A DNA stretch of 64,000 nucleotides from Dyella thiooxydans (lineage in GTDB: Bacteria > Pseudomonadota > Gammaproteobacteria > Xanthomonadales > Rhodanobacteraceae), in the NCBI RefSeq assembly GCF_001641285.1, contig NZ_CP014841.1, positions 124,001 to 188,000 of the forward strand, given 5' to 3'. The notes beneath the pieces were generated by a model. It saw only the letters and a program-made list of their open reading frames with translations, had not been told where the DNA came from and did not search any database. Both the position numbers and the translations under genes were made by a program. Shown here piece after piece: positions 60,140 to 64,000 of this stretch (position 1 is the first letter of the stretch; every line of letters starts with the position of its first letter).

Positions 60140-62035
60140 TCAGGCGGGTGGGTCGAGCGTCCTGCTGCGCTCCAGGTCGAGCCGGTCGGCCGCGGCCGGA
60201 CGGCCGAGCAGATACCCCTGCACCGCGTCGCAGCCATGGTCGCGCAGCCAGCGTGCTTCCTCGATCCGCTCGACCCCCTCGGCGACCGTGCCGATGCCCA
60301 GCGAGGCGGCCATCTGCAGCATCGAGCTGACGATCGCCTGGCTGTCCGTCAGCCGGTCCACGTTGCGTACGAACGAGGCGTCGATCTTCACCTTGCCGAT
60401 CGGCAGGCGCTTGAAGTGCGAGAGGCTGGAGTAGCCGCGACCGAAATCGTCGATCGCGATGGTGACGCCCATGGCGGCCAGTCGGATCAGGCTGGTGCGG
60501 AGCTCATCGTCCAGATGCAGCGCCACCGTCTCGGTGATCTCCAGTTCCACCCGGTCCATCCGCAGCCCCGAGGCGATGATCGAGGCGTGGACCTGGTCGA
60601 CGAAGCCGTGCTGACGCAGCTGCACCGGCGAGACGTTGACCGCGATCGGGCCGCGGTAGACCCCGTCGCGGCTCCACGCCCCCAGCTGCGCCAGCGACTC
60701 GCGCAGGGCGAGCAGGCCGAGCTCGACGATCTGGCCGCTGCGTTCGGCGACCGGGATGAACTCGCTGGCCTTGACCTCCGAGCCATCGGGCTCGTGCCAG
60801 GTGCTCAGTGCCTCGACGCCGACCACCTCCCCGGTCGAGAGGCAGTACTGGGGCTGGTAGCGGAAACGTATGCGGCCCGCCGCCAGGGCCTGGCGCAGCC
60901 CCTGTACCAGCGATACGTAGCGGGTCGCCGCACGCCGCATGCTCGGATCGAAGGCGACGATCCGGTCGCGTCCGCTCTGCTTTGCATGGGCGAGCGCGGC
61001 ATCCCCCGCACTGAGCAGGGTGTCGGCATCCGCTCCGTGCTCGGGCCACCATGCGATGCCGATGCTGCACGTGCCGGCGACGCCGAAGTCGTCGGTGCAG
61101 ACGGCTTCGGCGACCGCGGCGCGGATGTCGCGTGCCAGCCTGACCGGTGCATCGTCGTCGTCGAGGCCGGTCATCACCACGATGAACTCATCGCCCCCGA
61201 AGCGACCCACGCTCACGTGGTGGTCCGCGAATGCGCCGATCCGCATGGCGATGTCGCGCAGGTGGCGATCGCCGGCGGGATGGCCCTGGACGTCGTTGAT
61301 CAGCTTGAAGTGATCCAGGTCGATGAACAGCACGGCCATCCGGTGGCCGTCCGGCGCCGTGCGGATGGACCGGCCGATCCGCTCGTGCAGCACGCCGCGG
61401 GTCGGCAGGCCGGTCAGCGGATCGATGCCGGCGCGCAGGCGCTGCAGCTCCTGTTCGTGGAGCTGCGCGGTGATGTCCAGGCAGACCACCAGATCCACGT
61501 CGCCTTCCTCGCGACGCAGGCGCGTGCTCAGCAGGCGCACTTCGGCATCGCTGCCGTCGGCGCGCCGGTGCCGGGCCAGTTGCTCGCCGGGCGCGTCCGG
61601 TAGCGCGAGGCGCGGAGCGGCATCCAGGTCCGCCAGCCGGCGGATGCGCCCGGCCGGCGCCTGCATGCCGTAGGTGTCGTTGGCCGCCCGGTTCGCCTCC
61701 AGGATGTGGCCGTGTTGTGGGTGGACCACGAAACACGGCAACGGCAGGTTGTCGACCAGCCGGGAGTAGCTGCGCTCGAGGCGATCCAGTCGGGATCGAC
61801 TCTGCAGGAAGCGGTCGACGGCGCGGCGCTGCAGCCCATAGATGAGCACCGCCGACAGCACCACGAACAGCAGGCCCTTGGAGGCGAAATAGACGTCTGC
61901 CCACTCTCCCGGTGGCAGGGTCATGGCGATGGAGTCGGAGATCGCGACCCAGGCCAGGCCGAGCAGGAAGTAGCGTTTAGCGAGCAACCTCGGCTGCCGC
62001 TGCAGCTCGGCCAGCGTCTCCATGCTGTTTCGCAT
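60140..62035 (-). CDS. Membrane-bound PAS-GGDEF-EAL protein
   Basis: A 631-aa c-di-GMP enzyme. Two N-terminal helices (about 20-38 and 52-68) anchor it, then a PAS-like sensor (about 85-205: NLPLPCFVVHPQHGHILEANRAANDTYG). The GGDEF domain has DPLTGLPTRGVLHERI, IDLDHFKLINDVQGHPAGD and intact FGGDEF near 278-283. The EAL domain has GVEALSTW near 404-411, EITET, DDFGRGYSSL, KIDASFV and AEGVE, all ligands present. So both activities are possible. No RxxD inhibitory site is visible. The start MRNSMETL has GGGAG about ten bases upstream. Confidence 0.92.
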   Translation of the reverse strand: MRNSMETLAELQRQPRLLAKRYFLLGLAWVAISDSIAMTLPPGEWADVYFASKGLLFVVLSAVLIYGLQRRAVDRFLQSRSRLDRLERSYSRLVDNLPLPCFVVHPQHGHILEANRAANDTYGMQAPAGRIRRLADLDAAPRLALPDAPGEQLARHRRADGSDAEVRLLSTRLRREEGDVDLVVCLDITAQLHEQELQRLRAGIDPLTGLPTRGVLHERIGRSIRTAPDGHRMAVLFIDLDHFKLINDVQGHPAGDRHLRDIAMRIGAFADHHVSVGRFGGDEFIVVMTGLDDDDAPVRLARDIRAAVAEAVCTDDFGVAGTCSIGIAWWPEHGADADTLLSAGDAALAHAKQSGRDRIVAFDPSMRRAATRYVSLVQGLRQALAAGRIRFRYQPQYCLSTGEVVGVEALSTWHEPDGSEVKASEFIPVAERSGQIVELGLLALRESLAQLGAWSRDGVYRGPIAVNVSPVQLRQHGFVDQVHASIIASGLRMDRVELEITETVALHLDDELRTSLIRLAAMGVTIAIDDFGRGYSSLSHFKRLPIGKVKIDASFVRNVDRLTDSQAIVSSMLQMAASLGIGTVAEGVERIEEARWLRDHGCDAVQGYLLGRPAAADRLDLERSRTLDPPA

Positions 62036-62127
62036 TGACTCGATGCTCCCGGGATGAAAAGGGGTACTTCGCAAAGTCAGCGTGGCCCCGCATCGCATCG
62101 CACGATGCGGGGCTGCCGGGGCACCGC

Positions 62128-63783
62128 TCAGAACTCGTTCCAGCCTCCCGCCGCCGCGACGGCGACCGGGGCGTTGGACATCCTGGATGCGACCGGGCGC
62201 GGTGACTTGGCTGCCTCTGCGCCAGTGGGGGGTGCCTCTTCGTCGATCCGGAAGTAGGCGACCTGGCGGCGCAGGCTCATGGCCTGCTCTTCCATCGCCC
62301 GGCTGGCCGAGGCCGCTTCCTCGACGAGCGCCGCGTTCTGCTGGGTGACCTCGTCCATCTGGGTCACGGCGAGATTCACCTGCTCGATGCCGGCGGACTG
62401 TTCCGAGCTGGCCGCTGCGATCTCCGAAACGATATCGGTGACCTTCTTCACGCTGTCGACGATGCCCGCCAGCGCGCGTCCCGATTCGTCGACCAGTTCG
62501 GCACCCAGTCGGACGCGCTCCGAGCTGTCGCCGATCAGGCCCTTGATCTCCCGGGCGGCCGCGGCGCTGCGCTGCGCCAGGTTGCGCACTTCGGATGCGA
62601 CCACGGCGAAACCGCGGCCCTGGTCGCCGGCGCGGGCGGCCTCGACGGCGGCGTTGAGCGCGAGCAGGTTGGTCTGGAACGCGATCTCGTCGATCAGGCC
62701 GACGATGTCGGCGATCTTCTGGCTAGAGGCGGAGATCTGCTCCATCGCCTCGACAGTACGCTGCACGACGCTGCCGCCGTGCTCGGCCTGCTCGCGTGCA
62801 CCGCGGGCCAGATGATTGGCGTGCACGGCGTTGTCGGCGTTCTGCCGCACGGTGGCGGTCATCTCCTCCATCGAGGAGGCGGTTTCCTCCAGGCTCGACG
62901 CCTGCTCCTGGGTGCGCTGGCTGAGGTCGTCGTTGCCCTGGGCAATCTGGCGGGCCGCGGTACTCACCGACTCGGAGCCGGCGCGGACATCCGCCACCAC
63001 TTCGGCCAGCTTCGCGTCCATCCGCGATAGCGACAGCAGCAGCTTGCCGACTTCGTCGCCGGAGATCCGTTCCACCCGGTTGTTGAGCTTGCCGCCAGCG
63101 ATGTTGTCCGCCACGCGCACCGCTTCGGCGAGCGAACGGGAGATCGAGCGCACCAGCTGGAAGCCGATCGCGCCGGCGAGCAGCAGGCCGAGTGCGATGG
63201 CGCCGATGGTGGTCTCCGCCGCACGCGACTCACGCGCCTCGTCGGTGGCGAAGGAGGCCGAGGCGATCTTTTCCTGCAGGTTGAACAGGGCGCCGATGTC
63301 GTGGCGCAGGGCGCCGTAGTCTTTTTCAGCCGGCCCGTCCATGGTCTGGGTGGCCTGGTCGTAGTGCTTGGCGGCCAGATCGGAGACCGCCGAGTTCATC
63401 TCTTGCTGGAACGCGCTGCGGTCCGCGTCCAGGTGCTGGCCGATGGTGGCTTCCTGCGGCGAGAGGCTGGCCTGGTGGAAGGTGCCGAGGAACTGCTTCA
63501 GGTCGCCGGCGTCCGCCTGCAGCGCCTGCTCGGCGGACGCTGCGTGGGCGGGATCGCGCGAACCGATCGCGCGATGCACCGAGGTTCGTTCGCTGCCCAG
63601 CAGGTCCAGCGCCTGGGCCAGCGCCATCGCGGGGACCAGCTTGTTGGCATGCATGTCGCGCAGGGCGACGTTGCTGCCGGACAGGTCCACCATGCCCATG
63701 ATGCCGACCGCGGCCAACAGTGCCGAAAGTATGCCTAGCGTAACTATCAACCTGACCTTGATCGTCCACTGCGGGAGTTGCAT
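62128..63783 (-). CDS. Methyl-accepting chemotaxis protein with C-terminal CheR tether
   Basis: A 551-aa chemoreceptor with helices at about 11-33 (VRLIVTLGILSALLAAVGIMGMV) and 193-213, and a periplasmic four-helix-bundle sensor between them. HAMP (about 214-266) and the methylated helices follow; the hairpin tip is [34 protein letters not shown] linker rich in Pro and Ala ends in GWNEF, matching the W-x-x-F pentapeptide that recruits CheR/CheB. It is the only one of the three receptors here with this tether. Confidence 0.95.
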   Translation of the reverse strand: MQLPQWTIKVRLIVTLGILSALLAAVGIMGMVDLSGSNVALRDMHANKLVPAMALAQALDLLGSERTSVHRAIGSRDPAHAASAEQALQADAGDLKQFLGTFHQASLSPQEATIGQHLDADRSAFQQEMNSAVSDLAAKHYDQATQTMDGPAEKDYGALRHDIGALFNLQEKIASASFATDEARESRAAETTIGAIALGLLLAGAIGFQLVRSISRSLAEAVRVADNIAGGKLNNRVERISGDEVGKLLLSLSRMDAKLAEVVADVRAGSESVSTAARQIAQGNDDLSQRTQEQASSLEETASSMEEMTATVRQNADNAVHANHLARGAREQAEHGGSVVQRTVEAMEQISASSQKIADIVGLIDEIAFQTNLLALNAAVEAARAGDQGRGFAVVASEVRNLAQRSAAAAREIKGLIGDSSERVRLGAELVDESGRALAGIVDSVKKVTDIVSEIAAASSEQSAGIEQVNLAVTQMDEVTQQNAALVEEAASASRAMEEQAMSLRRQVAYFRIDEEAPPTGAEAAKSPRPVASRMSNAPVAVAAAGGWNEF

Positions 63784-64000
63784 GTTCGTTCTCCGAAAAG
63801 GCATGTGACCCGAAGGAACGCGGCGGACGTGCCCGCCGGATTAATTCGGGATGCGTATCGCAAATATTTGCCGCCCTGGGGTGGGTGCGATGCACCTGTC
63901 CTGATGGCGGCCGTTTCATCCATCACTTGCTGGAAGGCAACAGGATGGCGTTTGCAATTAGCGGCCCCGAGTCGTGGATCTTAAACGGAAAATATTCCGT
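63784..64000. promoter_or_regulatory. Upstream region of the last chemoreceptor
   Basis: No gene is seen between the MCP start and the window end. On the minus strand, CAAATATT, 12 bases, CCCGAATT (about 63843-63870) is a weak resemblance to a sigma-28 promoter. The upstream 63900-64000 bases hold nothing I recognise. Confidence 0.35.

Noticed and set aside
1-64000. CRISPR array or tRNA genes
   Set aside because: No regularly spaced direct repeats and no cloverleaf-type sequences were noticed on reading both strands.

Overview
The window is GC-rich chromosomal DNA, densely packed and rich in four-base start/stop overlaps. Gene content (Xanthomonad-type flagellar cluster, rlmKL, mfd, egtBD, Slp lipoprotein, several MCP and c-di-GMP genes) and a palindromic GTCAT...ATGAC repeat suggest a motile gammaproteobacterium of the Xanthomonadales, probably Rhodanobacteraceae (Rhodanobacter, Dyella or Luteibacter-like). 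This placement is inferred from gene content, not from a marker gene.

Region 1 (1-6.2 kb) is the end of a flagellar operon: fliF (5' cut by the window edge), fliG, fliH, fliI, fliJ, fliK. An unexplained reading frame sits exactly between fliH and fliI. The cluster ends at fliK. Region 2 (6.2-28.6 kb) is mostly housekeeping: a flavin reductase, an AmpD-like amidase, a small hydrolase, rRNA methyltransferases RlmKL and RlmJ, ergothioneine genes egtBD, Mfd with a repeat inserted in frame, metal and drug/metabolite transporters, a LysR gene divergent from an NAD(P)-binding protein, AsmA, and a PadR/siderophore-interacting pair that resembles E. coli YqjI/YqjH.

Region 3 (28.6-36.1 kb) holds an ABC exporter divergent from the PadR pair, a chemoreceptor with a probable FliA promoter, a periplasmic cyclophilin, and a patch of small or broken genes: an ExbD-like pseudogene with an in-frame TGA and a partial duplication of an acetyltransferase. 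Region 4 (36.1-39.4 kb) has visibly lower GC and genes I mostly cannot name (a uracil-DNA-glycosylase-like protein, a protein with a possible PD-(D/E)XK-like C-terminus and two small unknowns). It looks acquired and is the most likely place for something undescribed.

Region 5 (39.4-51.4 kb, all minus strand) carries a secreted glycosidase-like protein, an M23 peptidase translationally coupled to a CDP-diacylglycerol pyrophosphatase, a dienelactone hydrolase, a beta-propeller protein and a tripartite RND efflux operon. Region 6 (51.5-64 kb) is signalling: a two-component system divergent from the efflux operon, two further chemoreceptors, two c-di-GMP proteins (one EAL first, one GGDEF first), a PadR-HAAS membrane operon and a CHAD protein. 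No tRNA, rRNA, CRISPR array, transposase or integrase was recognised.
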